From positions 496,001 through 560,000 of the forward strand of contig NZ_WBOF01000001.1 in NCBI RefSeq assembly GCF_009569385.1: DNA of 64,000 nucleotides. The letters are read 5' to 3'. Positions 33,027 through 42,055 of this stretch are shown piece by piece. The first letter of the stretch is position 1; every line of letters begins with the position of its first letter. The DNA is from Streptomyces kaniharaensis (GTDB lineage Bacteria > Actinomycetota > Actinomycetes > Streptomycetales > Streptomycetaceae). The notes under the pieces are model-generated. The model was given only the letters and a program-made list of their open reading frames with translations, did no database searches and was not told the DNA's origin. Position numbers and translations under genes: made by a program.

Positions 33027-34661
33027 CTACTTCAACGAATCCCCGGCGGCCGGTGTTCCGGCGGCCGGGCGGCGGCGCCGAGCGACCAGCACGCCCGCGC
33101 CGCAGGCCAGCAGGCCGCCGATGGCCAGCGTCCACTCCGGCGCGACGCCGACCCGGTCGGCGATCGTGGTGCCGTCGCGCAGCGGGACGGTCGCCGACAG
33201 CTCGGCCGCCGTCAGCTCCTCGGTGCGCTGCTGCACGGTGCCGTCCGGGGCGATCACCGCGCTGATGCCGCTGGTGGCGGCGATCAGCACGGCCCGGCCG
33301 TGCTCGACGGCCCGCAGCCGGGACATCGCGAGCTGCTGGTCGGGCTGGCCGGTCTTCGCGTAGGTCGCGTTGTTGGTCTGCACGACCAGGACCCGCGCGC
33401 CGCTGTCGACGGTGTCGCGGACGATCTCGTCGTAGGCGACCTCGAAGCAGATCACGTCGCCGATCCTGGCCGGGCCGAGCTGCATGACGCCGTTGTGGTC
33501 GCCGGGGTAGAAGTCCCGGGCGACCCGCTGGAGACGGGTGATCACCTTCATCAGCTGGGCGCGGAACGGCACGTACTCGCCGAACGGGACGGGGTGCTGC
33601 TTGGTGTAGGAGGCGCCGGGGCCGGTCTGCGGGTCCCAGACGATGCCCTCGTTCTGGACGTGCTGCGCGTCCGGGCCGTCCACCAGGGTGCCGACCAGGG
33701 TGGGCACGCCGACCGTCCGGACGGCCTGGTCGATGCGGCGGTAGGCGAGCGGGTCGCTGAACGGGTCGAGGTCGGAGGAGTTCTCCGGCCAGATCACGAC
33801 GTCGGGGCGGTCCACCTTGCCCGCCTTGATGTCGGCGGCCAGCCGCTCGGTCGCCGCCGCGTGGTTGTTGAGGACCATCATCGGGCGGCCGAGGAAGTCC
33901 ATGCCGGGGTTGGGCACGTTGCCCTGGACGATCGCGACCTTCACGGTGTCGTCGGCCGCGGTCGGCACCGGGACGACGTAGCCGGCCAGCAGCGCGGCCA
34001 CCGCGCCGAGGGCGGCCAGCGCGGCGGCCTTCGGGGCGCGGCCGGGCCCGCGCAGGCGCAGCGCCGCCCAGGCCAGCAGCGCGCCGGAGAGGGCGACGGC
34101 GAAGGTCACCAGCGGGGCGCCGCCGATCGCGGCCAGCGGGGTGTACGGGGTCGCGGTGTTGGCGAAGGCGAGCCGGCCCCAGGGGAAGCCGCCGAGCGGC
34201 AGCCGGTCGCGCGCCCACTCCTGGGTGACCCAGAGACAGGCGGCCCACAGCGGCCAGGCGGGCAGCCGGGAGGTGACGGCCAGCCCCGCGCCGAGCAGCA
34301 GCAGGAACAGGGCCTCGACGATCGATAGGCCGATCGTCGCGTCCCAGCCGACCACGCGCAGCCAGCTGAGCAGCAGCAGGAAGAACGGCAGGCCGAAGGC
34401 GAAGCCCGTCCAGGCCGCCTGGCGGACCGTGCGATCCCGGGTGAGCAGGGAGAGCGCGGCGACGCCGACCAGCGAAAGCGGCCACAGGTCGAACGGCGGG
34501 AAGGCGAGCGCGAGCAGCAGGCCGGCCAGCACGGCGAGGCCGGTCCGGGGCAGCCCGGCGCGGACCCTGGCGAGGACGCGGGCGCCCCGACCGGGCCGGG
34601 ACCCCGGGCTCGGCGGCTCGGGTGCGGCCGCGGACCGCTCCTGGGTGACGGACATGGTCAC
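33027..34661 (-). CDS. lnt: apolipoprotein N-acyltransferase
   Basis: Membrane enzyme adding the third acyl chain to the N-terminal cysteine of lipoproteins. The 544-residue protein has about six N-terminal helices (40-240), the periplasmic nitrilase domain and a final helix near 505-525. The triad is Glu293 (WPENSS), Lys354 (YTKQHPVPFGEY) and Cys405 (GDVICFEVAYDE), all intact. The start is GTG at 34661 with ATG at 34655 as alternative; neither has a strong ribosome site. In several actinobacteria a polyprenol-phosphate mannosyltransferase (ppm) gene is attached to or next to lnt; none is between lnt and fxsA here. Confidence 0.93.
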   Translation of the reverse strand: MTMSVTQERSAAAPEPPSPGSRPGRGARVLARVRAGLPRTGLAVLAGLLLALAFPPFDLWPLSLVGVAALSLLTRDRTVRQAAWTGFAFGLPFFLLLLSWLRVVGWDATIGLSIVEALFLLLLGAGLAVTSRLPAWPLWAACLWVTQEWARDRLPLGGFPWGRLAFANTATPYTPLAAIGGAPLVTFAVALSGALLAWAALRLRGPGRAPKAAALAALGAVAALLAGYVVPVPTAADDTVKVAIVQGNVPNPGMDFLGRPMMVLNNHAAATERLAADIKAGKVDRPDVVIWPENSSDLDPFSDPLAYRRIDQAVRTVGVPTLVGTLVDGPDAQHVQNEGIVWDPQTGPGASYTKQHPVPFGEYVPFRAQLMKVITRLQRVARDFYPGDHNGVMQLGPARIGDVICFEVAYDEIVRDTVDSGARVLVVQTNNATYAKTGQPDQQLAMSRLRAVEHGRAVLIAATSGISAVIAPDGTVQQRTEELTAAELSATVPLRDGTTIADRVGVAPEWTLAIGGLLACGAGVLVARRRRPAAGTPAAGDSLK

Positions 34662-34800
34662 CGGCGCACCATCTCTCTGTGACTTGCTGTTCGGATGCTG
34701 TCCCCAGAAGGTACCCCGGAACGGGCCGGTGCCGGGAGGCGAGGGGTGCGGGCACGGAAACGGTCAGAAGGTGCTTGGTGGAGCGGTGCGTCCGGCTTGT

Positions 34801-34844
34801 GCTGCTCGCCTAGGGGATCCGGGTGGAGGTCCTGGGCGAGCAGC
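34801..34844 (-). terminator. possible hairpin between lnt and the amidohydrolase gene
   Basis: GCTGCTCGCC (34801-34810) complements GGCGAGCAGC (34835-34844) with a 24-base loop, just after the amidohydrolase stop at 34862 on the minus strand. The long loop makes it weaker than the other hairpins here. Confidence 0.4.
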
Positions 34845-34861
34845 GTGCGCGGACGATCGAC

Positions 34862-36526
34862 CTACGCGGTCCGCACGGCCTCCTCGGCAGCCAGGTGGAC
34901 CGTCCGGCCGCGGACGATCGTGCGCAGGCAGGTAGGGAGGGGGTGGCCCGGGGTGAGGTCGGGCAGGCCCGGGGTGCCGGAGCGCGGGTCGGTGGACCAG
35001 CCGGCGACGCGGTCGTCGGGGGCCTGGACGACCAGCTCGTCGGCGGCCCAGATCGCGTAGCTGGCGACCGCGCCCGGGACGAGCACGCCGTCCTGGTCGC
35101 GGCCGATCGCGCGCCAGCCGCCGCGGGTGTGGGCGGTGAACGCGGCGCGGACGGAGATCCGGTGCTCGGGCGTCCGGTGGAAGGCCGCCGCGCGGATCGT
35201 GCCCCAGGGGTCGAGCGGGGTGACCGGGGCGTCCGAGCCGAAGGCCAGCGGGACGCCGGCGCGCAGCAGGGCGGCGAAGGGGTTGAGGGCGGCCGCCCGC
35301 TCGGCGCCGAGGCGCTGGACGTACATGCCGTCCGGCCCGCCCCAGGTGGCGTCGAAGGCGGGCTGGACGGAGGCGGTGAGGCCGAGTTCGGCGAAGGCGG
35401 CGATGGCCTTGTCGTCCAGAGCCTCGGCGTGCTCGACGCGGTGGCGCAACGCCCTGACCCGGTCGGCGCCGACCCGCTCGCCGGCCGCCCGGACGCCCTC
35501 GATCACCGCGGCCACGGCGGCGTCGCCGATGGCGTGGAAGCCTGCCTGGAGTCCGGCCTCGGTGCAGGCGGCGACGTGGTCGGCGACCTGCTCGGCGGTC
35601 AGGTAGGCAGTGCCGGTGTGGTCCGCGTCGGCGTAGGCGGTGTGCAGGCAGGCGGTGTGCGAGCCGAGTGCGCCGTCGACGAAGAGGTCGCCGCCGGCGC
35701 CCACCGCGCCGAGCCTGCGAGCCGTCTCGACACCACCCAACTCGCCCCAGTAGCCGAAGACTTCGGGCCCCTCTCCCTCCGCGGCGAGGGCCAGCAGCGC
35801 GGCCAGGTCCTGCTCGGAGGAGATCTCCGGGCCCGCGCACTCGTGCAGCGCGCCGATGCCGAGTTCGGCGGCGCGGGCGAGGGTGGCGCGCTGGGCGCGG
35901 CGGCGCTGCTCGGCGGTGAGATGGGCGAGCGCGGTCTGCCGGACGGCGTGGTGGGCGTCCTTGGTGAGCGGGCCCTCGGCGGCGTACCCGGGCAGCTCGG
36001 CGAGGCCCTGGGCGAAGGTGCGCAGCGCCGTGGTGGCGAGCGCGGAGTGGACGTCGGTACGGGAGAGGTAGACGGCGGCGCCGCGGGCGGCGGCGTCGAG
36101 CTCGGCGAGCGTGGGCGGCCGGCCCTCGGGCCAGCCGGTCTCGTCCCAGCCGTGGCCGATGAGCACCCCGCCCGGCTCGGACCGGGCGTCGACGAAGGCG
36201 GTGAGGGCGGCCAGGGCGGCGGCCAGCGAGGGGCTGCCGGTGAGGTCGAGGCCGGTGAGCGCCAGGCCGGTGGAGGTCGCGTGCACGTGGGCGTCGACGA
36301 ACGCGGGGGTGACCAGGGCGCCGTCCAGCTCGACGATCTCGTCGGCGGTCCCGGCGTACGCCTCGGCGGCGCCGTCACTGCCGACCCAGGCGATGTGCTC
36401 GCCTTCGACGAGCATCGCGGTGGCGAAGGGGTCGGCAGGGCTGTAGACGGCGCCGCCGCGCAGCAGGACGGTCCGTGGGCCCCTCCTGCCCAAAGGCGGG
36501 CAGGGAGGGAGAGTGCGTTCGGTCAT
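34862..36526 (-). CDS. amidohydrolase, YtcJ-like metal-dependent
   Basis: A 554-residue TIM-barrel amidohydrolase (PF07969). The metal site is in TPAFVDAHVHATSTG near residue 80; further metal-binding segments are VDGALGSHTACL, GFHAIGDAA and LRHRVEHAEALDD, and the metal Asp is in VPLAFGSDAPVTPLDPW. YtcJ-like enzymes cleave amides or exo-ring bonds of mostly unknown substrates. ATG at 36526 is chosen from the family start; upstream frame overlaps the Lrp gene antisense to nothing known. It begins 31 bases after the Lrp-type regulator on the same strand, so the two probably form an operon. Confidence 0.9.
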   Translation of the reverse strand: MTERTLPPCPPLGRRGPRTVLLRGGAVYSPADPFATAMLVEGEHIAWVGSDGAAEAYAGTADEIVELDGALVTPAFVDAHVHATSTGLALTGLDLTGSPSLAAALAALTAFVDARSEPGGVLIGHGWDETGWPEGRPPTLAELDAAARGAAVYLSRTDVHSALATTALRTFAQGLAELPGYAAEGPLTKDAHHAVRQTALAHLTAEQRRRAQRATLARAAELGIGALHECAGPEISSEQDLAALLALAAEGEGPEVFGYWGELGGVETARRLGAVGAGGDLFVDGALGSHTACLHTAYADADHTGTAYLTAEQVADHVAACTEAGLQAGFHAIGDAAVAAVIEGVRAAGERVGADRVRALRHRVEHAEALDDKAIAAFAELGLTASVQPAFDATWGGPDGMYVQRLGAERAAALNPFAALLRAGVPLAFGSDAPVTPLDPWGTIRAAAFHRTPEHRISVRAAFTAHTRGGWRAIGRDQDGVLVPGAVASYAIWAADELVVQAPDDRVAGWSTDPRSGTPGLPDLTPGHPLPTCLRTIVRGRTVHLAAEEAVRTA

Positions 36527-36557
36527 GCCGCCAAGTCTGCACCCCCGCCACCCGGCC

Positions 36558-36998
36558 TCAGAGCTTCGGGGGGCGTGCCTCGTAGGGGGTGGAGAGGACG
36601 ACGGTGGTGCGGGTGGACACACCGGCCGCGCTGCGGATGCGGGCGAGCAGGTCCTCCAGGTCGCCGGGGGCGCCGACGCGGACCTTGAGGATGTAGTTCT
36701 CGTCGCCGGCGACGCTGTGGCAGGCCTCGATCTCGGGCAGGTCGGCCAGGCGTTCGGGGGTGTCGTCGGGGGCGCTGGGGTCGAAGGGTTTGACCGAGAT
36801 GAACGCGGTCAGCGCCAGGTCGACGGCGTCGGGGTCGATGATCGCGGTGTAGCCGCGGATCACCCCGCGCTGCTCCAGGCGGCGCACGCGCTGGTGCACC
36901 GCCGAGGTGGACAGGCCGGTGGCCCTGCCCAGGTCCGTGTAGCTCATCCGGCCGTCCTCGAGGAGCAGCTGGACGATGCGTTGGTCGAGATCCTCCAC
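36558..36998 (-). CDS. Lrp/AsnC-family transcriptional regulator
   Basis: A 146-residue regulator. The N-terminal winged helix (DLDQRIVQLLLEDGRMSYTDLGRATGLSTSAVHQRVRRLEQRGVIRGY, described here in parts: recognition helix about residues 27-38) is followed by the RAM ligand-binding domain, including the conserved GDENYILKVRV strand. Lrp/AsnC proteins respond to amino acids and form octamers. GTG at 36998 gives the usual start MEDLDQRIV, 12 bases after TAGGTT, and so may be leaderless; a start at 37082 would add 28 atypical residues. It probably controls itself and the amidohydrolase next to it. Confidence 0.92.
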   Translation of the reverse strand: MEDLDQRIVQLLLEDGRMSYTDLGRATGLSTSAVHQRVRRLEQRGVIRGYTAIIDPDAVDLALTAFISVKPFDPSAPDDTPERLADLPEIEACHSVAGDENYILKVRVGAPGDLEDLLARIRSAAGVSTRTTVVLSTPYEARPPKL

Positions 36999-37227
36999 AG
37001 TGCGCAAACCTACCCGGTCGGGGGCGCGCGGGGCGCCCGGGTGGGCGTACACGGTGTCACCGGCGGCGGCGCGGGGTGTCACGCGGGCACATGCCGGCGG
37101 AATGTGGCGAAGGACACAACCCTGTGCATCACGGTGCGCCGGACCGCAGGGTTATGAGTCCGCGCCGCAGGGAAATGCTGGTTGTGGCCCCGGGCGACCA
37201 CGCCGGGCCCGATCCGAGGGGGACCTC

Positions 37228-37683
37228 ATGCCTGCTACCGACCAGCGTGCCCTGGGCTCCGATGAGACCGAGGATATGACCGGCCGCGACGCCCTCGCGG
37301 TCGAGAAAGGCCCCACGCCGAGCGCCGACCCGGGCGACGCCGACGGCTGGGAGATCTTCCGGGTCCACTGCCCCGAGTGCCGCCGCCCGATCGCCCTCGT
37401 GGCCGACGAGGAGCGGCTGCCGCTGCACGCACTGCTGCCGACCGCCTGGAACCCCTTCGCCCCCGCCATCTGCCCGGGTTCGGGCGCGCCGACCGACGAC
37501 CTGGCCGAGGTGGATTCCCCCGAGGAGAGCCGGCCGGCCGGCTTCGACGCGCTGTTCAAGCTCCCCACGGGGCTCGACTGGCGCACCCAGCCGTTCTCCC
37601 ACGCGGTGGCGCACCGGCCGGTGCGGGTCGCCGCGGTCGTCCCGCTGATCCCCGAGCAGCGCCGTCGGCTGATCCGCCGCTGA
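37228..37683 (+). CDS. hypothetical protein with a CPEC motif
   Basis: A 151-residue soluble protein. GAGGGGG at 37216-37222 precedes the ATG. After an acidic N-terminus of about 45 residues comes VHCPECRRPIALVADEERLP, half of a zinc-ribbon, with another cysteine in AICPGSGAP; the remainder (LDWRTQPFSHAVAHRP) is conserved-looking and basic. It resembles streptomycete hypothetical proteins that sit between the Lrp and acyl-CoA dehydrogenase genes. No function can be assigned; a metal-binding or regulatory role is possible. Confidence 0.72.
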   Translation: MPATDQRALGSDETEDMTGRDALAVEKGPTPSADPGDADGWEIFRVHCPECRRPIALVADEERLPLHALLPTAWNPFAPAICPGSGAPTDDLAEVDSPEESRPAGFDALFKLPTGLDWRTQPFSHAVAHRPVRVAAVVPLIPEQRRRLIRR

Positions 37684-37712
37684 CGCACCGCAGTTGACGA
37701 AGCATCAGACAT

Positions 37713-37755
37713 GCCTCCGGCCGTCACTCCGCACCCCGGAGTGACGGCCGGAGGC
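37713..37755. terminator. perfect 19-bp hairpin between convergent genes
   Basis: 37713-37731 pairs without mismatch with 37737-37755 around a 5-base loop, serving both the CPEC protein gene and the acyl-CoA dehydrogenase gene. Confidence 0.93.
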
Positions 37756-37769
37756 CGTACCGAAGAGCC

Positions 37770-38933
37770 TCAGCCCTTCGTGAGGTGGCGGCCGATCACC
37801 AGCCGCTGAATCTGGTTGGTGCCCTCGACGATCTGCAGCACCTTCGCCTCGCGCATGTACCGCTCGGCCGGGAAGTCCTGGGTGTAGCCGTAGCCGCCGA
37901 GCACCTGGACGGCGTCGGTGGTCACCCGCATCACGGTGTCGGTGCAGAACAGCTTCGCCATCGCCGCCTCCTTGGAGAACGGGCGGCCCGCGTCGCGCAG
38001 CCGAGCGGCGGACAGGTAGAGCGCCCGGCCGGCCTCGATCTGGGTGGCCATGTCGGCGAGCATGAACGACAGGCCCTGGAAGTCGGCGATCGGACGGCCG
38101 AACTGACGGCGGGTGCGGGCGTAGTCGACCGCGAGGTCGAGGGCGGCCTGGGCGACGCCTATCGCACAGGCGGCGATGCCGAGCCGGCCGGAGTCCAGCG
38201 CCGCGAGAGCGATCTGGAAGCCCTGGCCCTCCTCGCCGACCAGCCGGTCGCGGGAGACCCGGGCGCCGTCGAAGTGCAGCTGCGCGGTCGGCGAGGAGCG
38301 CATGCCCATCTTGTGCTCCGGCGCGGCGGCCGACAGGCCGGGCTGGTCGCCGGGGACCAGCAGGCAGCTGATGCCCTTCGGGCCCTCGCCGCCGGTGCGC
38401 ACCAGCGCGCTGTAGAAGTCGGCCTGCCCGCCGTGGGTGATCCACGCCTTCGTGCCATTGACCACGTACTCCTCGCCGTCGAGGTCGGCGCGGGTGCGCA
38501 GGGCGGCGGCGTCCGAGCCGGACTGCGGCTCGGAGAGGCAGTAGGCGCCGAGTTGCTCGCCGGAGAGCATGCCGGGCAGCCAGGCGGCGCGCTGCTCCTC
38601 GGTGCCGAAGGTGGCCAGCGCGTGGCAGGAGAGGGTGTGCACGCTCACGCCGAGGCCAACGGCCAGCCAGCCGGCCGACAGCTCCTCCAGGACCTGGAGG
38701 TACACCTCGTAGGGCTGCTCGCCGCCGCCGTACTTCTCGTCGTACGGGAGGGAGAGCAGGCCGGCCTCGCCGAGCGTGCGGAACACGTCGCGCGGGAAGC
38801 GGTCGGCGGCCTCGTCCTCCGCCGCGCGCGGCTGGAGTTCGCGCTGGACCAGGTCCCGGGTGAGGCTCAGCAGCTCGCGGGCCTCCTCGGTGGGCAGCTG
38901 GCGGTCCACGGCTTTCGCAGGGGAGGGGGTCAT
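37770..38933 (-). CDS. acyl-CoA dehydrogenase
   Basis: A 387-residue FAD enzyme of beta-oxidation or branched-chain catabolism. The FAD/substrate motifs are AYCLSEPQSGSDAAALRT and the C-terminal QVLGGYGYTQDFPAERYMREAKVLQIVEGTNQIQ region (described in parts: EGTNQIQ near 370). The catalytic base is the Glu of that EGT motif, the position used by short/medium-chain and butyryl-CoA type enzymes. Length and order of domains are normal. ATG at 38933 has AGGAGG 11 bases upstream. No partner electron-transfer or hydratase genes adjoin it, so the acyl-chain preference is open. Confidence 0.93.
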   Translation of the reverse strand: MTPSPAKAVDRQLPTEEARELLSLTRDLVQRELQPRAAEDEAADRFPRDVFRTLGEAGLLSLPYDEKYGGGEQPYEVYLQVLEELSAGWLAVGLGVSVHTLSCHALATFGTEEQRAAWLPGMLSGEQLGAYCLSEPQSGSDAAALRTRADLDGEEYVVNGTKAWITHGGQADFYSALVRTGGEGPKGISCLLVPGDQPGLSAAAPEHKMGMRSSPTAQLHFDGARVSRDRLVGEEGQGFQIALAALDSGRLGIAACAIGVAQAALDLAVDYARTRRQFGRPIADFQGLSFMLADMATQIEAGRALYLSAARLRDAGRPFSKEAAMAKLFCTDTVMRVTTDAVQVLGGYGYTQDFPAERYMREAKVLQIVEGTNQIQRLVIGRHLTKG

Positions 38934-39130
38934 GGCGGCGGTCGCCTCCTCGATCGGGCGCCGGGTTCCTGGTTCGACAGGTCCGGCGCGGGTGTGGCAG
39001 GTCGGCCCGACCGGCACCGGGTTGCGGTGAACGGCCGTTCACAGGCGTGGCGATGCGAGTATGCCCGAAAGCCGCGCTGCCGTCACGACCAGCACAGATG
39101 AACTGTCCGGAGTGGCCGGGTACGGCACCG

Positions 39131-39136
39131 TAGGGT
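39131..39136 (+). promoter_or_regulatory. -10-like TAGGGT, probable leaderless start
   Basis: TAGGGT is 7 bases before the GTG at 39144 and no ribosome site is present, the pattern of a leaderless actinomycete transcript. No good -35 is visible. Confidence 0.4.
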
Positions 39137-39143
39137 TGACGTC

Positions 39144-39758
39144 GTGGCCGTAACCGAATCCCCGCACTCCCCCGACACCGTGACCGCGCTCGCCGCCCAG
39201 CTGCGCGCGCTGCCGCCCTCCTGCGGGCCGGTGCGGCTGATCGCGGTGGACGGGCACGCGGGCTCGGGCAAGACGACCTTCGCCGGGCGGCTGGCCAGGG
39301 CGCTCGGCGGGGCGCCGGTGGTCCACCTCGACGACCTGGCCACCCACGCCGAGCCGTTCGGCTGGACCGCCCGGCTGCGCGAGCAGGTGCTGGAGCCGCT
39401 GGCGGCGGGCCGGGACACCGCGTACCGGGTGTACGACTGGACGCTGCGGCGGTTCGCGGGCACGGCCGAGGTGCCGGTGGCGCCGGTGGTGCTGGTGGAG
39501 GGCGTCGGGGCCGGGCGGCGGGCGGTGCGCCCGTGGCTGGCGCGGGTGATCTGGATGGAGCTGGACGCGGCGACGGCCCGGCGGCGCGGGGAGGAGCGGG
39601 ACGGGCCGGAGCTGGCCGAGTTCTGGGTGGGCTGGGCGCGCGCCGAATCGGCGCATTTCGCCGCGGATCCGAGCCGCCCGTACGCCGGAACGCGGGTCGA
39701 CGGAGTGACCGGGCGGATCGCGTCAGGCACCCTCGGTGAACCTTCAACATGCCCTTGA
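39144..39758 (+). CDS. P-loop kinase-like protein (uridine kinase fold)
   Basis: A 204-residue nucleotide-binding protein. The Walker A loop is VDGHAGSGKTTFAGRLA at about residues 34-50; HLDDLATHAEPFGW supplies the DD of a Walker B/substrate region, and VLVEGVGAGRRAVRPWL and ARRRGEERDG resemble the lid of uridine-kinase-like enzymes. Streptomycete homologues are usually annotated as ATP-binding or uridine kinase-like. True nucleoside kinase activity is unproven. The GTG start lies 7 bases after TAGGGT. Followed by a 13-bp hairpin. Confidence 0.85.
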   Translation: MAVTESPHSPDTVTALAAQLRALPPSCGPVRLIAVDGHAGSGKTTFAGRLARALGGAPVVHLDDLATHAEPFGWTARLREQVLEPLAAGRDTAYRVYDWTLRRFAGTAEVPVAPVVLVEGVGAGRRAVRPWLARVIWMELDAATARRRGEERDGPELAEFWVGWARAESAHFAADPSRPYAGTRVDGVTGRIASGTLGEPSTCP

Positions 39759-40091
39759 CCTGCGCAGTCGTCAGGATTTAGGTTCTCACCAGTCGCCGGA
39801 ACGCGAGGTTCCGAACGACTCGGACCCGGCACCCCCGGCTTGTTCCCCCGTGAGCCGGGGGTGCCGCCCCCTCTCCGCACCCTCGTCCGCATGCCCTCCG
39901 CGCACCCGACGGCGGCTCAACACCCGCGCGCGCGATTGTATTTGACCCGATGCGGCACCCTTCCGGATCAGCGCGGCCCCGGTACGATTTCAGGCAGGCG
40001 CATCTGCGCCCCGGGGGCTTCACGACCACCGGCCGGCTCCGCGCAGGCGGCCCGCAGGCTGGGGCCCCGGGCCACACCGCGGGGGGCGTGA
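39759..40091 (+). other. intergenic region with terminator, ahead of the AAA+ gene
   Basis: 333 bases without a gene. The left part carries a small CGGAAC/GTTCCG hairpin (39797-39813) and the strong terminator listed separately. The right part holds a -10-like TACGAT at 39983-39988 and a GC-rich leader ending in GGGGGG just before the GTG at 40092. Confidence 0.5.
39828..39865 (+). terminator. perfect 13-bp hairpin terminator
   Basis: GGCACCCCCGGCT (39828-39840) pairs with 39853-39865 across a 12-base loop, 70 bases after the kinase-like gene. Confidence 0.85.
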
Positions 40092-42026
40092 GTGACGACG
40101 GTGGACAGTTCCGACAGCAACGCGGGCGGCCCGGACCGGCTGGCCGACCGCGCCTGGCTGCGCGCCATGGACGCCTACACGGCCGGCGCCTACGCCCGCG
40201 CCGAGGAGGAGTTCCGCGCAGCCGCCCGGCTCGACCCGGGCATGGCCGACGCATGGCTCGGCCTGCACGCCCTGCGCAGCGACACCTCGGCCGCCCTGCT
40301 GGCCATGTACCGCCACCAGAAGCGCTTCGGCGAGCAGCGCCGCCGCCACCGCCGCCCGCTCAGCTCCTGGTACTGGCTGGGCTGGTGGGTGCAGCCGGTC
40401 CTGGAGGACGCCCGCGACCTCGCGCTGGCGCACGCCTCGCACTGGCTGGACGGCCGACACCTGGCCGAGCTGGACCGGGCGCTGGAGCAGTGCCCCGCAC
40501 CCAGCGAGGACCCGTCCGCCCAGTTCCTGTACGCCTGCCGGTCCTACCTGCTCAAGGACTGGGAGCAGCTGATCCGGGACACCGACCGCCTGCTGGACGA
40601 CCCGATGCTGGGCATCGAGGCCGGGCTGTTCGCCGGCATGGCGCGGGTCCGGCTGGACATGTGCGCCCAGGCGCAGGCCCCGCTGGCCGCGTCGCTGGCC
40701 CGCTGCCGCTCCGAACAGCCGCAGCGCAAGGAGCTGCGGTACTGGCTGGGCCGGGCGTACGAGGGGGCCGGGCGCAGCGCGGCGGCGCTGCCGCTGTACC
40801 GGGCGGTGCACCGGGCCGATCCGGCGTTCATGGACACCGCCGCCCGGCTGGCCGCGATCTCGGCGGAGGACGCCCTCGCGGACGGCCTGCTGGAGGGCGG
40901 GCGTTCGGGCGGGCTGGAGGAGGCCTTCCCGGAGGAGCCGGAGTTCCAGGACGGGCCCGGGTACGGCCAGGAGCCGGGGTTCGCCGAGGGTTCCGCATAC
41001 ATCGAGGAGGCGGTTTCGACGGACGGCGCGCCGCAGGCCGCCGGCGAGCGCTCGGGTTCGGCGGCCCCGGCCGGCCCCGCCGCGTCGCACGTGCCGCCCG
41101 CGCCACTGCCCGTCCGGAGCAGGGCGCCGCGCCGCGCGGACCCGGTCGGTGCTCCCGAACCGGGCGGCAGCGAACAGGAGTTGGACGCCGCCCTGGCCGA
41201 ACTCTCGCTGATGGTGGGCCTGGAGCCGGTCAAGCGCCAGGTGCGGGCGCTGTCCGCCCAGTTGCGGATGGCCGGGCTGCGCGCCGAGCAGGGCCTGCCG
41301 GTCCAGCCACCCAAGCGCCACTTCGTCTTCTCCGGTCCCTCGGGCACCGGCAAGACCACCGTGGCCCGGATCCTCGGGCGGGTCTTCCACGCCCTTGGGC
41401 TGCTCTCCGGCGACCATCTGGTGGAGGCCCAACGAGCCGACCTGGTGGGCGAGTTCCTCGGCCAGACCGCGGTCAAGGCGAACGAGCTGATCGACTCCGC
41501 GCTGGACGGCGTGCTCTTCATCGACGAGGCCTACAGCCTCTCCAACTCCGGCTACACCAAGGGCGACGCGTACGGCGACGAGGCGCTCCAGGTGCTGCTC
41601 AAGCGTGCCGAGGACAACCGCGACCGGCTGGTGGTGATCCTCGCCGGCTACCCGGAGGGCATGAACCGGCTGCTCGCCGCCAACCCCGGCCTCAACTCCC
41701 GCTTCACCACCCGGGTGGACTTCCCCAGCTACCGTCCGAACGAGCTGACCGCGATCGGCGCGGCCCTGGCCGGCCGGGACGGCGACGGCTGGGACGAGGA
41801 CGCGGCCGAGGAGCTGGCCAGCATCTGCACCCACGTGGTGCGCGAGGGCTGGATCGACGAGCTCGGCAACGGCCGGTTCATCCGCACCCTGTACGAGAAG
41901 TCCTGCGCCTACCGTGACCTGCGGCTCTCGCTGCTGCGCGAGCCGCCGGGCCGGGAGGACCTGGCGACGCTGCGGCTGCCGGACCTCGTCCAGGCGTACG
42001 GGGAGCTGATCGACGGCCGGGGCTGA
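40092..42026 (+). CDS. EccA-like AAA+ ATPase with TPR-like N-terminus
   Basis: A 644-residue AAA+ protein of the CbxX/CfxQ class. Residues 1-270 are helical and TPR-like (AEEEFRAAARLDPGMADAWL), 275-370 an acidic, Pro/Ala-rich linker, and 370-640 the ATPase: Walker A with Lys421 (GPSGTGKTT), Walker B Asp478-Glu479 (LFIDEAYSL), sensor 1 in RLVVILAGYPEGM and the Arg finger region NPGLNSRFTTRV. This is the domain order of EccA, the cytosolic ATPase of type VII (ESX) secretion. No esx, eccB, eccC or eccD genes are nearby, so it may be an orphan. Start GTG at 40092 has GGGGGG upstream. Confidence 0.88.
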   Translation: MTTVDSSDSNAGGPDRLADRAWLRAMDAYTAGAYARAEEEFRAAARLDPGMADAWLGLHALRSDTSAALLAMYRHQKRFGEQRRRHRRPLSSWYWLGWWVQPVLEDARDLALAHASHWLDGRHLAELDRALEQCPAPSEDPSAQFLYACRSYLLKDWEQLIRDTDRLLDDPMLGIEAGLFAGMARVRLDMCAQAQAPLAASLARCRSEQPQRKELRYWLGRAYEGAGRSAAALPLYRAVHRADPAFMDTAARLAAISAEDALADGLLEGGRSGGLEEAFPEEPEFQDGPGYGQEPGFAEGSAYIEEAVSTDGAPQAAGERSGSAAPAGPAASHVPPAPLPVRSRAPRRADPVGAPEPGGSEQELDAALAELSLMVGLEPVKRQVRALSAQLRMAGLRAEQGLPVQPPKRHFVFSGPSGTGKTTVARILGRVFHALGLLSGDHLVEAQRADLVGEFLGQTAVKANELIDSALDGVLFIDEAYSLSNSGYTKGDAYGDEALQVLLKRAEDNRDRLVVILAGYPEGMNRLLAANPGLNSRFTTRVDFPSYRPNELTAIGAALAGRDGDGWDEDAAEELASICTHVVREGWIDELGNGRFIRTLYEKSCAYRDLRLSLLREPPGREDLATLRLPDLVQAYGELIDGRG

Positions 42027-42055
42027 GCCGCCGGCCGTCGACGATCACTGAGCGA

